A stretch of DNA of 64,000 nucleotides from Egaibacter danicus (GTDB lineage Bacteria; Pseudomonadota; Gammaproteobacteria; Burkholderiales; Burkholderiaceae_C). Positions within the stretch are counted from its first letter, which is position 1, and each line of letters opens with the position of its first letter. Under the pieces are notes generated by a model. The model worked only from the letters and a program-made list of their open reading frames with translations. It searched no databases and was not told the origin of the DNA. The stretch is from contig JADJII010000007.1 in the NCBI GenBank assembly GCA_016707075.1, positions 225,891 through 289,890 of the forward strand. The letters are read 5' to 3'. The position numbers and the translations under genes are program-made. This document shows positions 44,445 to 53,074 of this stretch, one piece after another.

Positions 44445-45344
44445 TCACCATGCATAGTGATCCACCAGCAGCGCTGCAAACAGCACACTGAGGTGGATGA
44501 GGGAAAAGCGGAAGGTCCTGCGCGCCAGCGCATCGGAGTAGTCGCGCCACAAGGCTAAAGCATAGCCACAAAAACCCACGCTTAACACCACGGCGGTGGC
44601 CAGATAGATCCATGAACTCATGCCATAGACAAACGGCAGCAGGCAGGCCGCGAACAGCACAAAGGTGTACAGCAGAATCTGCAGCCGCGTGAACTCGCTG
44701 CCGTGGGTAACAGGCAGCATGGGCAGACCGGACTTGCGGTAGTCCTCCACCCGGTACAGCGCCAGCGCCCAGAAATGCGGTGGCGTCCACAGAAAGATGA
44801 TCAGGAAGAGGATCAGGGCCTCGGGGCCGACGTTGCCCGTCATCGCCGCCCAGCCCAGAACCGGCGGCATGGCGCCCGACGCGCCGCCAATCACAATGTT
44901 TTGTGGCGTCAAGGGCTTGAGGATGACGGTGTAGATCACCGCATAGCCCACAAACGTGGCAAACGTCAGCCACATCGTCAGCGGGTTCACCCACACGTAC
45001 AGCAGCGCCGAACCAGCTATGCACAGGACGGCGGAGAACAGCAGGGTCTGGCTGTCGCGCAACTCACCTTTCGCTGTGGGGCGCCAGGCGGTACGCTTCA
45101 TCTTGGCGTCGATATTTTTTTCGACGATGCAGTTGAACGCTGCTGCCGCTGCGGCTACCAGCCAGATGCCCAGACAGGCAACGGTCGCCAGCTTGACATC
45201 GGCCAGCGTTGGCAAGCCAGGGACCGCCAGCACCATGCCTATCAGCGCGCAAAACACGATGAGCTGAATGACACGTGGCTTGGTGAGTGCGTGGAATTGC
45301 CTGAACACGGATGGCGGAGCAACTGCGGTTGCAATGTTGCTCAT
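44445..45344 (-). CDS. ctaB: Protoheme IX farnesyltransferase (heme O synthase)
   Basis: A 299-residue UbiA-type prenyltransferase that makes heme O from heme B. The first Asp-rich motif is 'NCIVEKNIDAKMKRTAWRP' near residue 75, and the second region is 'WTPPHFWALALYRVEDYRKS' near 195. About nine membrane segments are visible. ATG 45344 overlaps the ctaA stop by four bases. Heme O then serves the CtaA protein just upstream to make heme A for the oxidase. Confidence 0.93.
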   Translation of the reverse strand: MSNIATAVAPPSVFRQFHALTKPRVIQLIVFCALIGMVLAVPGLPTLADVKLATVACLGIWLVAAAAAAFNCIVEKNIDAKMKRTAWRPTAKGELRDSQTLLFSAVLCIAGSALLYVWVNPLTMWLTFATFVGYAVIYTVILKPLTPQNIVIGGASGAMPPVLGWAAMTGNVGPEALILFLIIFLWTPPHFWALALYRVEDYRKSGLPMLPVTHGSEFTRLQILLYTFVLFAACLLPFVYGMSSWIYLATAVVLSVGFCGYALALWRDYSDALARRTFRFSLIHLSVLFAALLVDHYAW

Positions 45345-46513
45345 GCCACGACTCCTGACGCTGATACCCTTGCCACGATCGCCGGCGCCGATGAACGGCT
45401 GGCGGCAACAGTCCAAGTCATCACACCCACCAGCGCAGCCGCACCACCGGTATGCAGCACGGCTGCAACCAAAGGCCAGTCCAGCACCACATTACTTAAC
45501 CCCGTGATCAGTTGCAGCACGGACAGGCCAATCAGCCAACGTGCCTGGCTGCGCAAAGCCGCAACAGCCCGCAGACGCCAGGCTACTGCCAACAGCAGCA
45601 CCAGCACCACGACGGCCATCACGCGGTGGACAAAGTGAATAGCCGTGAGCGCTGCAAACCCGATCAACTGCCCATCGGCCGTATGGCCCAGTTCGCGCCA
45701 GACCTGGAAGCCCTGCGCGAAGCTCATGTCGGGCCACCAGCTGCCCTGGCACATGGGGAATTCGGTACAGGCCAGCACGGCGTAGTTGGTACTAACCCAT
45801 CCGCCCAGCGCAGACTGCACAACCAGCAACGCGAAAATTGCCCATACCCAGGCCCGCAGGCCCGCATTGATCGGTACAGGGCCCGCGCCAGCTGCGATCT
45901 GGGCATGACGCACCGCTTGCATACCCAGCAAGGCCAGCAGCGCAAAACCACCCAGCAAATGAAGGGTCACGATGGCGGGAAAGAGCTTCATGGTGACCGT
46001 TAGCGCACCAAAAGCACCCTGAATGCAGACCCATACCAGTGTCAGCGTGGGCCACCAGGGGTTGATGGCGACGTCGCCTGCGCCACGCGTGCCTGATCGC
46101 CTGCGCATCAGCCAGGCTGCAGCAGCGAGCACCAGAATCAGCACCCCCACGCTGGTTGCCAGATAGCGGTGGACCATCTCAACCCAAGCCTTGCCATGAG
46201 TCACCGGCCCGGTGGGCATGGCCGACTGGGCTGCCGAGATATCTGCCGTGGCTCCCAAAGGGCTGGCATGGCCGTAGCAGCCCGGCCAGTCAGGGCATCC
46301 CAAGCCGGAGTCAGTCAACCGGGTGAATGCACCAAACAGCACCAGATCAAACGTCAGGAAAAGCGTCAGTACTGTCAGTGCGCGCAGGCGCTGCCCAGCA
46401 GACGCACCGCGGTGACGCAACCACACCCACACCAGGGGGCCAAGCGCCAGGGCAAGGCCCATGAGCATCATGCGCAGCAACGGAGACAGGTCATAAAGGG
46501 CTTGTGCTTGCAT
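45341..46513 (-). CDS. ctaA: Heme A synthase (COX15/CtaA)
   Basis: A 390-residue membrane protein with about eight segments in two related four-helix halves; each half carries His residues of the heme-binding kind ('WVEMVHRYLATSVGVLIL' and 'AALTAIHFVHRVMAVVVLVL'). It also has 'GAFTRLTDSGLGCPDWPGCY' near residue 60, a Cys-pair loop typical of the family, and 'FPMCQGSWWPDM'. It oxidises the C8 methyl of heme O. It is coupled to ctaB by a four-base overlap and lies downstream of the SCO-like gene. Confidence 0.92.
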   Translation of the reverse strand: MQAQALYDLSPLLRMMLMGLALALGPLVWVWLRHRGASAGQRLRALTVLTLFLTFDLVLFGAFTRLTDSGLGCPDWPGCYGHASPLGATADISAAQSAMPTGPVTHGKAWVEMVHRYLATSVGVLILVLAAAAWLMRRRSGTRGAGDVAINPWWPTLTLVWVCIQGAFGALTVTMKLFPAIVTLHLLGGFALLALLGMQAVRHAQIAAGAGPVPINAGLRAWVWAIFALLVVQSALGGWVSTNYAVLACTEFPMCQGSWWPDMSFAQGFQVWRELGHTADGQLIGFAALTAIHFVHRVMAVVVLVLLLAVAWRLRAVAALRSQARWLIGLSVLQLITGLSNVVLDWPLVAAVLHTGGAAALVGVMTWTVAASRSSAPAIVARVSASGVVA

Positions 46514-46519
46514 GATGGC

Positions 46520-47221
46520 TCAGGGTTTGCTCGTGCGGCCCGCCTCGTCCCAGGACGCGGACGCCCGCATGAGCCGCTCCAGATCACGCTTGGCGTTTGC
46601 GGCAGTCTTCAAATCCAGATTCGCCGGGAACCGCATCATCCAGTTGCCCAACGGATCAACGACGTACAGATGGGATCCCAGCAACTGGCCACTGGCCGGC
46701 TCCAGCCAGCTGGCCAGACTGGCCGACGGAACACGCAGCACGGTTGCATCTTTCAATGCGGGCAGCAAGACTGGTGCGACCGGTACGTCATCGGAAATCA
46801 GCCAGACCCGGTCCAGGCGCTCCTTGTCCTTGCCCAGGCTTTCGCGCATCTGGCGCTGCAAATACAGGTGCCGCGTGCAGACCTCGTCACACCCCCCCCC
46901 GGCAACAGTGACCAGCAGCCATTGCCCCTTGAGTGCGCGCAAATTGGCTGGCTGGCCAGACAGATCCACCGCGGCTTGATCGGGTAATGGGCGTTGCGGA
47001 TTGATCAACTCGCCAAAATTACGGCGACCCTCCGGACGGATAACGTAGTACGTGAAGTACGACGCGATAACCGGTGCGGCGCACACCAACAGCACGGCGA
47101 TCATTTTCCAGCGCCCTTTGACGGTACGCTGTCCGTCCGCTACCAATGACGGACCGGCCTCAGGCATGGAATACACGGTCATGCCCAACGGCTTATCCTG
47201 ATGACCATGCGGCTTATTCAT
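46520..47221 (-). CDS. Membrane-anchored SCO-like oxidase assembly protein
   Basis: A 233-residue protein with one N-terminal membrane helix ('MIAVLLVCAAPVIASYFTYY', about residues 40-60) and a thioredoxin-like domain. A CxxxC pair sits in 'GGGCDEVCTRHLYLQRQMR' near residue 110, as in SCO/copper-handling proteins, and 'GSHLYVVDPLGNWMMRFP' carries a later His. It lies between surf1 and ctaA in the oxidase operon, so copper or redox assistance to assembly is likely. A run of nine G (46892-46900) encodes the three Gly before the first Cys. ATG 47221 overlaps the surf1 stop. Confidence 0.82.
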   Translation of the reverse strand: MNKPHGHQDKPLGMTVYSMPEAGPSLVADGQRTVKGRWKMIAVLLVCAAPVIASYFTYYVIRPEGRRNFGELINPQRPLPDQAAVDLSGQPANLRALKGQWLLVTVAGGGCDEVCTRHLYLQRQMRESLGKDKERLDRVWLISDDVPVAPVLLPALKDATVLRVPSASLASWLEPASGQLLGSHLYVVDPLGNWMMRFPANLDLKTAANAKRDLERLMRASASWDEAGRTSKP

Positions 47222-47954
47222 GGTGCTCTGCACTTCCATGCTGGGACCTGCGGGGAAAGAATTTTCTGACAATTTGAAACCAGACATAAAGAACCGTGAT
47301 CAGGGCACTCAGCCCGAACCACTGAAAAGCATAACCATGGTGTTTTTCCACCCCTGCACTGACCTGCGGCCAGTCACGTACAAGGCCGTCACTCGCTTCA
47401 CCCATTTGCTGAATGGAGACAGGCATCAGGGACAGCCCTGACTCCAGCATGAATTCACCAATATCCAGATTTTGCCGGATGACGCCCTTGCCCGGGTGCC
47501 CCAACTCATATAGCTTGGCCGGCGGCGGGGCAATTCGTCCGCGAATCTGCACGACGCCTGAAGGCGTTGGTATGGCCGGTACGGCCTCACGATCCACAAA
47601 ATTGCGTTGCACCCAGCCCCGTTGAACCAGCACCACCGCTGCACTCCCCTCCAGACGCAAGGGAGTCACCACATAAAAGCCGACCTTGGTGCCCATGGGG
47701 CGGTTCTCCAGGAAGACCGTACGCTCAGCCTCCCAACGCCCGCGCACCTCGACCGGGCGGTAGATTGCCTTCATCGGCTCAGGCAGCGAGGTCAGCACAG
47801 ATTCCGTCATACCCGGGAGATGGGCATTGTTATCCATGGCCAATTGCATAGCCTGCTTCTCTAAAGCCCTTGAGAGCTGCCACAGGCCCAGCGAAACAGT
47901 CAGGCTCCCACTCAGAACAGCTGTGAGCGTGATCAGCCAGAATCTGCGATTCAC
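47214..47954 (-). CDS. SURF1-family oxidase assembly protein
   Basis: A 246-residue SURF1/Shy1 protein, which helps to insert heme A into subunit I. Two membrane helices bracket a periplasmic domain: 'FWLITLTAVLSGSLTVSLGL' at the start and 'WFGLSALITVLYVWFQIVR' near residue 220. Family blocks are 'LGLWQLSRALEKQ', 'EVRGRWEAERTVFLENRPMG', 'VQRGWVQRNF' and 'YAFQWFGLSALI'. The start appears to be GTG 47954; longer frames run back through a divergent gene. It lies in the oxidase operon and diverges from the small twin-membrane gene. Confidence 0.88.
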   Translation of the reverse strand: MNRRFWLITLTAVLSGSLTVSLGLWQLSRALEKQAMQLAMDNNAHLPGMTESVLTSLPEPMKAIYRPVEVRGRWEAERTVFLENRPMGTKVGFYVVTPLRLEGSAAVVLVQRGWVQRNFVDREAVPAIPTPSGVVQIRGRIAPPPAKLYELGHPGKGVIRQNLDIGEFMLESGLSLMPVSIQQMGEASDGLVRDWPQVSAGVEKHHGYAFQWFGLSALITVLYVWFQIVRKFFPRRSQHGSAEHHE

Positions 47955-47969
47955 CCCATAATCCTTTTC

Positions 47970-48194
47970 ATGAAATACCTTGTCATTGCAGGCTTTGTAG
48001 CCATTCTGGGCAGTTTGGGTGCCGCTCTCTTTTTCATGTTGAAAGGTGGCAAGGGGGAAAGCACGGACAAATCGGCAAATATGGCCCGGGCTTTGGCAAT
48101 GCGGGTTGGTTTTTCCGTGTTGTTGTTCGTTTGTGTGCTCATTGCATGGAAACTGGGCTATATCCACCCGACCGGAATATCAGCCGGACAATAG
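47970..48194 (+). CDS. Twin transmembrane protein (DUF2909)
   Basis: A 74-residue membrane protein with two hydrophobic helices ('LVIAGFVAILGSLGAALFFM' and 'VGFSVLLFVCVLIAWKLGYI') around a short charged loop 'KGGKGESTDKSANMARALAM'. It matches the small DUF2909 family that is regularly encoded inside betaproteobacterial oxidase operons, opposite in strand to its neighbours. It is the only plus-strand gene in the cluster and shares a 15-base divergent gap with surf1. Role unknown, probably oxidase assembly or stability. Confidence 0.85.
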   Translation: MKYLVIAGFVAILGSLGAALFFMLKGGKGESTDKSANMARALAMRVGFSVLLFVCVLIAWKLGYIHPTGISAGQ

Positions 48195-48231
48195 TCTCCC
48201 AACCCGCCCTGCCCGCTAGCCACCGGCAATC

Positions 48232-48261
48232 AAAAAGGCACCGCAAGCGGTGCCTTTTTTT
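48232..48261. terminator. Bidirectional intrinsic terminator
   Basis: AAAAAGGCACCGC-AA-GCGGTGCCTTTTTTT. A perfect 8-bp GC-rich stem flanked by A- and T-runs, so it works on both strands, between the convergent twin-membrane gene and ctaE. Confidence 0.92.
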
Positions 48262-48277
48262 CGAAGCTCGCCAGCCG

Positions 48278-49159
48278 TTACAGCCAGTAAACCAGGATAT
48301 ACAGACCCAGCCAAACCACGTCCACAAAATGCCAGTACCAGGCGGCACCTTCAAAGCCGAAATGACGCTCCGGCGTGAAATGACCTTTTTGCAGACGCAG
48401 CGTGATGAAAAGCAGCATCAACATACCCACAAACACGTGGAAGCCGTGAAATCCGGTGAGCATGAAGAACGTGGAACCGTAAACGCCAGATGACAGTTTC
48501 AGATTCAGCTCATGGTAGGCATGGTAGTACTCGTAGCCTTGGACGCACAGGAAAGTGATACCCAACAAGACCGTCAACCACATGAATCCGATGGTCTTGG
48601 CACGGTTGCCCACAATCAGTGCGTGGTGCGCAATCGTCAGCGTGACACCCGAGGTCAACAGCAAGGCCGTATTGATGGTTGGAAGCCAGAAGGGACCCAT
48701 CGTCTGGAACGGCTCAACAATGCCTGCTGGTGACGCGGTAGCGCCAGCAACGACACTGGGCCAGACCGCCTTGAAATCCGGCCACAGCAGTGCATTTTCA
48801 AGACTGCCAAGTGCTGGCACGGAGTGCATGCGCGCCCACCACAGAGCCGAGAAGAACGCCCCGAAAAACATGACTTCGGAGAAGATGAACCAACTCATGC
48901 TCCAGCGAAATGAGAGGTCAATCTTGTGTCCGTAGAGGCCGCCCTCACTCTCCGAGACGGCCTGGCTGAACCACTGATACAACACGCCAAGCCACCATAA
49001 CAGGCCGAACATCAATGAATATTTGCCCCAATCAGCGCCATTGATCCATTGGCCTGCACCAAGGATTACAAAAAACAGTCCCAAGGCTGCCATGGCCGGA
49101 TGCCGTGACGGGCTGGGCACAAAGTAGTGAGGCGTCGCGCCGTGTGTTGTTGAACTCAT
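48278..49159 (-). CDS. ctaE: Cytochrome c oxidase subunit III
   Basis: A 293-residue subunit III with seven membrane helices. Family blocks are 'MSWFIFSEVMFFGAFFSALW' (near residue 85), 'LLTSGVTLTIAHHALIVGNR', 'GSTFFMLTGFHGFHVFVGML' and the C-terminal 'AAWYWHFVDVVWLGLYILVY'. It does not carry redox centres but stabilises proton pumping. ATG 49159 is chosen since the family N-terminus 'HYFVPSPSRHPAMAALG' follows closely; an upstream start adds ten residues. It lies downstream of ctaG and the DUF2970 gene. Confidence 0.93.
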   Translation of the reverse strand: MSSTTHGATPHYFVPSPSRHPAMAALGLFFVILGAGQWINGADWGKYSLMFGLLWWLGVLYQWFSQAVSESEGGLYGHKIDLSFRWSMSWFIFSEVMFFGAFFSALWWARMHSVPALGSLENALLWPDFKAVWPSVVAGATASPAGIVEPFQTMGPFWLPTINTALLLTSGVTLTIAHHALIVGNRAKTIGFMWLTVLLGITFLCVQGYEYYHAYHELNLKLSSGVYGSTFFMLTGFHGFHVFVGMLMLLFITLRLQKGHFTPERHFGFEGAAWYWHFVDVVWLGLYILVYWL

Positions 49160-49212
49160 TTCAGTCCCATTCCTTACAGTTCTCTTCAATCAATTCTGAT
49201 CAGGGTTCAGCC

Positions 49213-49431
49213 TTACTTGGCCACCACCCAATTCACCAAAACAATCAGGCCAACGACCAGCGTCAGCGCCGCACCTACTCCGACCGCCATCACATGCAGC
49301 GGATTGACTTTTGCGAGGTCTTCCTGATACTCGCTGTTCTTGCGAATACCCAGAAAAGACCAGGCCACCATCTTCACACTCCTCAGGAAGGATCCTTTGC
49401 GCAGATCACTGGTGCCATTCGCACCTTTCAT
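49213..49431 (-). CDS. DUF2970 small membrane protein
   Basis: A 72-residue protein with one C-terminal membrane helix ('VMAVGVGAALTLVVGLIVLV') behind a basic N-terminal half ('SFLRSVKMVAWSFLGIRKN'). It matches the DUF2970 family, regularly placed between ctaG and ctaE in betaproteobacterial oxidase operons. Its start overlaps the ctaG stop by four bases. Function unknown, likely an oxidase-related accessory. Confidence 0.87.
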   Translation of the reverse strand: MKGANGTSDLRKGSFLRSVKMVAWSFLGIRKNSEYQEDLAKVNPLHVMAVGVGAALTLVVGLIVLVNWVVAK

Positions 49432-50027
49432 GAACCCACTCCGGTTTTGACTGCATCCGTTACCGCAGCAACAGGCGCAGCAGGCGTTTTACCGCCCACC
49501 TCAAAGAAGGTGTATGACAAAGTAATCGTCGTAACGTCTTTGGACAATTTCGGGTCAATGATGAATGCAACGGGCCAGGTTTTCTTCTCACCGGGCTCCA
49601 GTGTGTACTGGTTAAAACAAAAGCATTCCACCTTGTTGAAGTGGGTGCTGGCCTGCTGGGGTGCGTAGCTGGGAATGGCCTGGGCCGACATACGACGGTT
49701 CTGTGTGTTCTGGAACTCGTACATCACCGTGGTCAGCTCGCCAGGATGCACCTGAACCGACCGCTGCGCCGGCTTGAAGTCCCACGGGCCACGGGCATTC
49801 GCATCGAACTCCACCGTGATAGTGCGCGAAGTATCGATCTGGGTGTTGGCGGGAAGCTTGGCCTTGGCACCCGGAATATCCTTTTCGCCCAGCGCGAGGA
49901 TATTGATTCCGGTCATTTCGCAGATCGCCTTGTAGACCGGTACCAGCGCGTACCCAAAGGCAAACATGCCGGCTGCAACGACAGCCAGCTTGCCCACCAT
50001 CCTGACGTTTTCACGGCGCAGGCTCAT
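49428..50027 (-). CDS. ctaG: CtaG/Cox11 copper chaperone
   Basis: A 199-residue membrane-anchored protein that delivers copper to the CuB site of subunit I. One N-terminal helix ('GKLAVVAAGMFAFGYALVPV') is followed by an Ig-like domain with the copper-binding pair in 'FNKVECFCFNQYTLEPGEKK' near residue 125. 'YKAICEMTGINI' and 'PVAFIIDPKLSKDVTTITLS' are family blocks. It lies directly downstream of a 36-residue oxidase assembly peptide and upstream of DUF2970. Confidence 0.93.
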   Translation of the reverse strand: MSLRRENVRMVGKLAVVAAGMFAFGYALVPVYKAICEMTGINILALGEKDIPGAKAKLPANTQIDTSRTITVEFDANARGPWDFKPAQRSVQVHPGELTTVMYEFQNTQNRRMSAQAIPSYAPQQASTHFNKVECFCFNQYTLEPGEKKTWPVAFIIDPKLSKDVTTITLSYTFFEVGGKTPAAPVAAVTDAVKTGVGS

Positions 50028-50030
50028 CGC

Positions 50031-50141
50031 TTATTTGCCCAGAACAACCATCTTGACCATGAAGCCGATGAAGAAGACCACCGCAACAGACGCGAGTATC
50101 AACCCGGTCTTCATATTGGCCTTTTTTTGTTCAGGAGTCAT
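50031..50141 (-). CDS. Cytochrome oxidase small assembly protein
   Basis: A 36-residue peptide, MTPEQKKANMKTGLILASVA followed by VVFFIGFMVKMVVLGK: a short charged N-terminus and one membrane helix. A peptide of this kind is conserved between ctaD and ctaG in Burkholderiales. ATG 50141 is 29 bases after the ctaD stop. An upstream in-frame start would read into ctaD and is rejected. Its precise role is unknown. Confidence 0.82.
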   Translation of the reverse strand: MTPEQKKANMKTGLILASVAVVFFIGFMVKMVVLGK

Positions 50142-50170
50142 GGTTTTACCGCCAGGGAACACTGTCAATG

Positions 50171-51790
50171 TCAGCCAATCACCTTGGTAGCCGTTGCATC
50201 GAGCCGTGGCGGAGTCTCGAATGTATGGAATGGCGCCGGAGAAGGCACTTCCCATTCCAGACCTTCAGCGGCTTCCCACGGCTTCTGGAAGGCTTTCTCG
50301 CCTTTGCCCATCATCGTCGGCAATACGATGAACAGGAAGAAGTAAACCTGCGCCAGACCGAAGGCGAAGGCGCCCACGGAAGCAATGGCATTGAAGTCGG
50401 CGAACTGCATGGGGTAGTCGGCATAACGACGTGGCATGCCGGCAAGGCCCAGGAAGTGCATCGGGAAGAAGGTGATATTGAACGCAATCAGCGACCACCA
50501 GAAGTGAATCTTGCCGCGTGTTTCGTTGTACATCACACCCGTCCACTTCGGGCTCCAGTAGTAATACCCGGCAAACATGGCATACAGGGAACCGGCCACC
50601 AGCACATAGTGGAAATGCGCCACTACGTAGTAGGTGTCCTGATACTGGATATCGATGGGAGCCACGGCCAAAATGAGGCCTGTGAAGCCACCCATGGTGA
50701 ACACAAAGATGAAGCCCACAGCAAACAGCATGGGAGTTTCAAAGGTCATGGAGCCTTGCCACATGGTGGCAATCCAGTTAAAGATCTTCACAGCGGTAGG
50801 AACTGCAATCAGCATCGTCGCGTACATGAAGAACAACTGACCCGTCACCGGCATACCGGTGGTGAACATATGGTGTGCCCAGACAATGAACGACAAAATC
50901 GCGATGGACGAAGTGGCATAAACCATCGAGGCGTAGCCGAACAGCTTCTTGCGTGAAAACGCCGGAACGATCTGGCTGATGATGCCGAAGGCCGGCAAAA
51001 TCATGATGTACACCTCGGGGTGGCCGAAGAACCAGAAAATGTGCTGGTACATCACCGGGTCGCCACCGCCAGCGGGGTTGAAGAAGCTGGTGCCGAAGTG
51101 GCGGTCCGTCAGCGTCATGGTGATGGCGCCAGCCAGCACAGGCATCACGGCGATCAGCAGGTAGGCGGTAATCAGCCAGGTCCAGCAGAACATCGGCATC
51201 TTCATCAGCGTCATGCCAGGGGCGCGCATGTTGAGGATGGTCACGATGATGTTGATCGAACCCATGATGGAAGACGCCCCCAGGATGTGCATCGCGAAAA
51301 TGCCGGCATCCATGGAAGGACCCATCTGCAGCGTCAACGGCGCGTACAGAGTCCAGCCGGCAGCGGGGGCGCCACCGGGCATGAAGAAAGAGCCCACCAG
51401 CATCAGACCGGCCGGAATCATCAGCCAGAACGAGAAGTTGTTCATGCGCGCAAACGCCATGTCAGCCGCACCGATCTGTAGCGGAATCATCCAGTTCGCA
51501 AAACCGACAAACCCCGGCATGATGGCGCCAAATACCATGATCAGGCCGTGCATGGTAGTGAGCTGGTTGAACAGCTCAGGGTTGACCAGCTGAAGACCTG
51601 GCTGAAACAACTCGGCGCGAATCAACAGCGCCAGAACACCACCGACCATCAGCATCGTGAAACTGAACAGCAGGTACAAGGTACCGATATCTTTGTGATT
51701 GGTGGCATACACCCAGCGGCGCCAACCCGTGGGGGCATGGTCGTGATGATCGTCATGGGCGTGGTCGTGATGGTCTAGTACGGCGCTCAT
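50171..51790 (-). CDS. ctaD: Cytochrome c oxidase subunit I
   Basis: A 539-residue heme-copper oxidase core with 12 membrane helices. The heme a ligand region is 'LTTMHGLIMVFGAIMPGFVG', the CuB/Tyr motif is 'WFFGHPEVYIMILPAFGI' (His-Tyr cross-link region) followed by 'WAHHMFTTGMP', and the heme a/a3 ligands lie in 'DTYYVVAHFHYVLVAGS'. The N-terminus 'DHHDHAHDDHHDH' is a short His/Asp-rich extension that may hold metal. It is the second gene of the operon, after ctaC. Confidence 0.95.
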   Translation of the reverse strand: MSAVLDHHDHAHDDHHDHAPTGWRRWVYATNHKDIGTLYLLFSFTMLMVGGVLALLIRAELFQPGLQLVNPELFNQLTTMHGLIMVFGAIMPGFVGFANWMIPLQIGAADMAFARMNNFSFWLMIPAGLMLVGSFFMPGGAPAAGWTLYAPLTLQMGPSMDAGIFAMHILGASSIMGSINIIVTILNMRAPGMTLMKMPMFCWTWLITAYLLIAVMPVLAGAITMTLTDRHFGTSFFNPAGGGDPVMYQHIFWFFGHPEVYIMILPAFGIISQIVPAFSRKKLFGYASMVYATSSIAILSFIVWAHHMFTTGMPVTGQLFFMYATMLIAVPTAVKIFNWIATMWQGSMTFETPMLFAVGFIFVFTMGGFTGLILAVAPIDIQYQDTYYVVAHFHYVLVAGSLYAMFAGYYYWSPKWTGVMYNETRGKIHFWWSLIAFNITFFPMHFLGLAGMPRRYADYPMQFADFNAIASVGAFAFGLAQVYFFLFIVLPTMMGKGEKAFQKPWEAAEGLEWEVPSPAPFHTFETPPRLDATATKVIG

Positions 51791-51825
51791 CGTGGATTCC
51801 TTATCAATTCTTTAAACTGGTCAGA

Positions 51826-53013
51826 CTATTTGCGGGCAGCAACGATTTCGGCAGGCTGCACGAGTTGGCCCGTCTTGTTGGACCAGTTGTTCTTGGTATA
51901 GGTGATCACGGCAGCAATTTCGGTATCGCTCAATTGCTTCCATGCGGGCATGGCGCCATTGTTTTGACCGTTGAGCAGCACTGCAATCTGCTTGGCCTTA
52001 TCAGCATCCAGGACCACTGCAGCGCCGTCCAGCGCCTTGATCGGACCGGCACCCTTGCCATTGGCCTGGTGGCAGGCGGCACAGTTGGCGGCATAAACTT
52101 TCTCGCCGCGCTTCAGCATGTCATCCAGCGTCCAGACCTTGGACGGATCATCAGCCTTGGCGGCCAGTTTTTTCTTTTCGCCATCGACCCATTTGGAGTA
52201 GTCCTCGGCAGAAACCACCTTGACGTGGATAGGCATGTAGGCGTGTTCTTTACCGCACAACTCGGCGCATTGACCGTAATAGTCACCCACCTTCTCGGCG
52301 CGGAACCATGTATCGCGCACAAACCCGGGAATGGCGTCCTGCTTGATGCCGAATGAAGGCACCATGAACGCATGAATCACATCATTCGCCGTTGTGATGA
52401 TGCGAATTTTCTTGTCAACAGGCACGACCAGGGCGTTATCCACCTTGAGCAGATAGTTGTCGACCACTTCACCCGCTTTCGGCCCGCCAGCATCGGACAT
52501 CGCCCGATGCGTGCTATCCAGCGTCGAGGTGAAACCAATGCCCTCACCCTCACCCTTGAGGTAGTCATAACCCCATTTCCACTGCATGCCGGTGGCCTTG
52601 ATGGTCAGGTCGGCATTCGTGGTGTCCTTCATGGCAACAATCACCTTCGTGGCCGGCAAGGCCATCAGGATCACGATGACGAACGGAACAATCGTCCAGA
52701 CGATTTCAACCGTTACCGACTCATGAAACGTGGCGGGCTTGTGACCCACCGACTTGCGGTGTTTCCAGATGGAATAGAACATGACGCCGAACACCGCCAG
52801 GAAAATGACAGTGCAGACGATCAGCATGAACCAGTGCAGCCAGGCTTGCTCCTCGGCAATTTTGGTCACGGCAGGGTGAAGGTTCAACTGATTGACGGCG
52901 GGCCCGCCGGGCAAATCGCTCGTTGCGTGTACCGCTGTCAACACCGCGGTGCTGCCCCAGACGCCCGCTGACAGCAGCATGCGAGCCAGATGGTTTGAAA
53001 TGCTCTTGATCAT
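51826..53013 (-). CDS. ctaC: Cytochrome c oxidase subunit II with fused cytochrome c
   Basis: A 395-residue subunit II of the caa3 type. A signal region is followed by two membrane helices ('WFMLIVCTVIFLAVFGVMFY', 'TIVPFVIVILMALPATKVI'). The CuA domain has 'FGIKQDAIPGFVRDTWF' and 'YGQCAELCGKEHAYMPIHV' near residue 240, with both Cys and the His. A C-terminal cytochrome c domain carries 'YAANCAACHQANGKGAGP' near residue 318 and its Met in 'NNGAMPAWKQLSD'. ATG 53013 is chosen; a GTG two codons upstream is also possible. It is the first gene of the oxidase operon. Confidence 0.94.
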   Translation of the reverse strand: MIKSISNHLARMLLSAGVWGSTAVLTAVHATSDLPGGPAVNQLNLHPAVTKIAEEQAWLHWFMLIVCTVIFLAVFGVMFYSIWKHRKSVGHKPATFHESVTVEIVWTIVPFVIVILMALPATKVIVAMKDTTNADLTIKATGMQWKWGYDYLKGEGEGIGFTSTLDSTHRAMSDAGGPKAGEVVDNYLLKVDNALVVPVDKKIRIITTANDVIHAFMVPSFGIKQDAIPGFVRDTWFRAEKVGDYYGQCAELCGKEHAYMPIHVKVVSAEDYSKWVDGEKKKLAAKADDPSKVWTLDDMLKRGEKVYAANCAACHQANGKGAGPIKALDGAAVVLDADKAKQIAVLLNGQNNGAMPAWKQLSDTEIAAVITYTKNNWSNKTGQLVQPAEIVAARK

Positions 53014-53074
53014 GTTCACTTCTTCAATGCCTCAAAATTACCCAAATCTGCTTAAACCAATCTGCTGGATCCGG

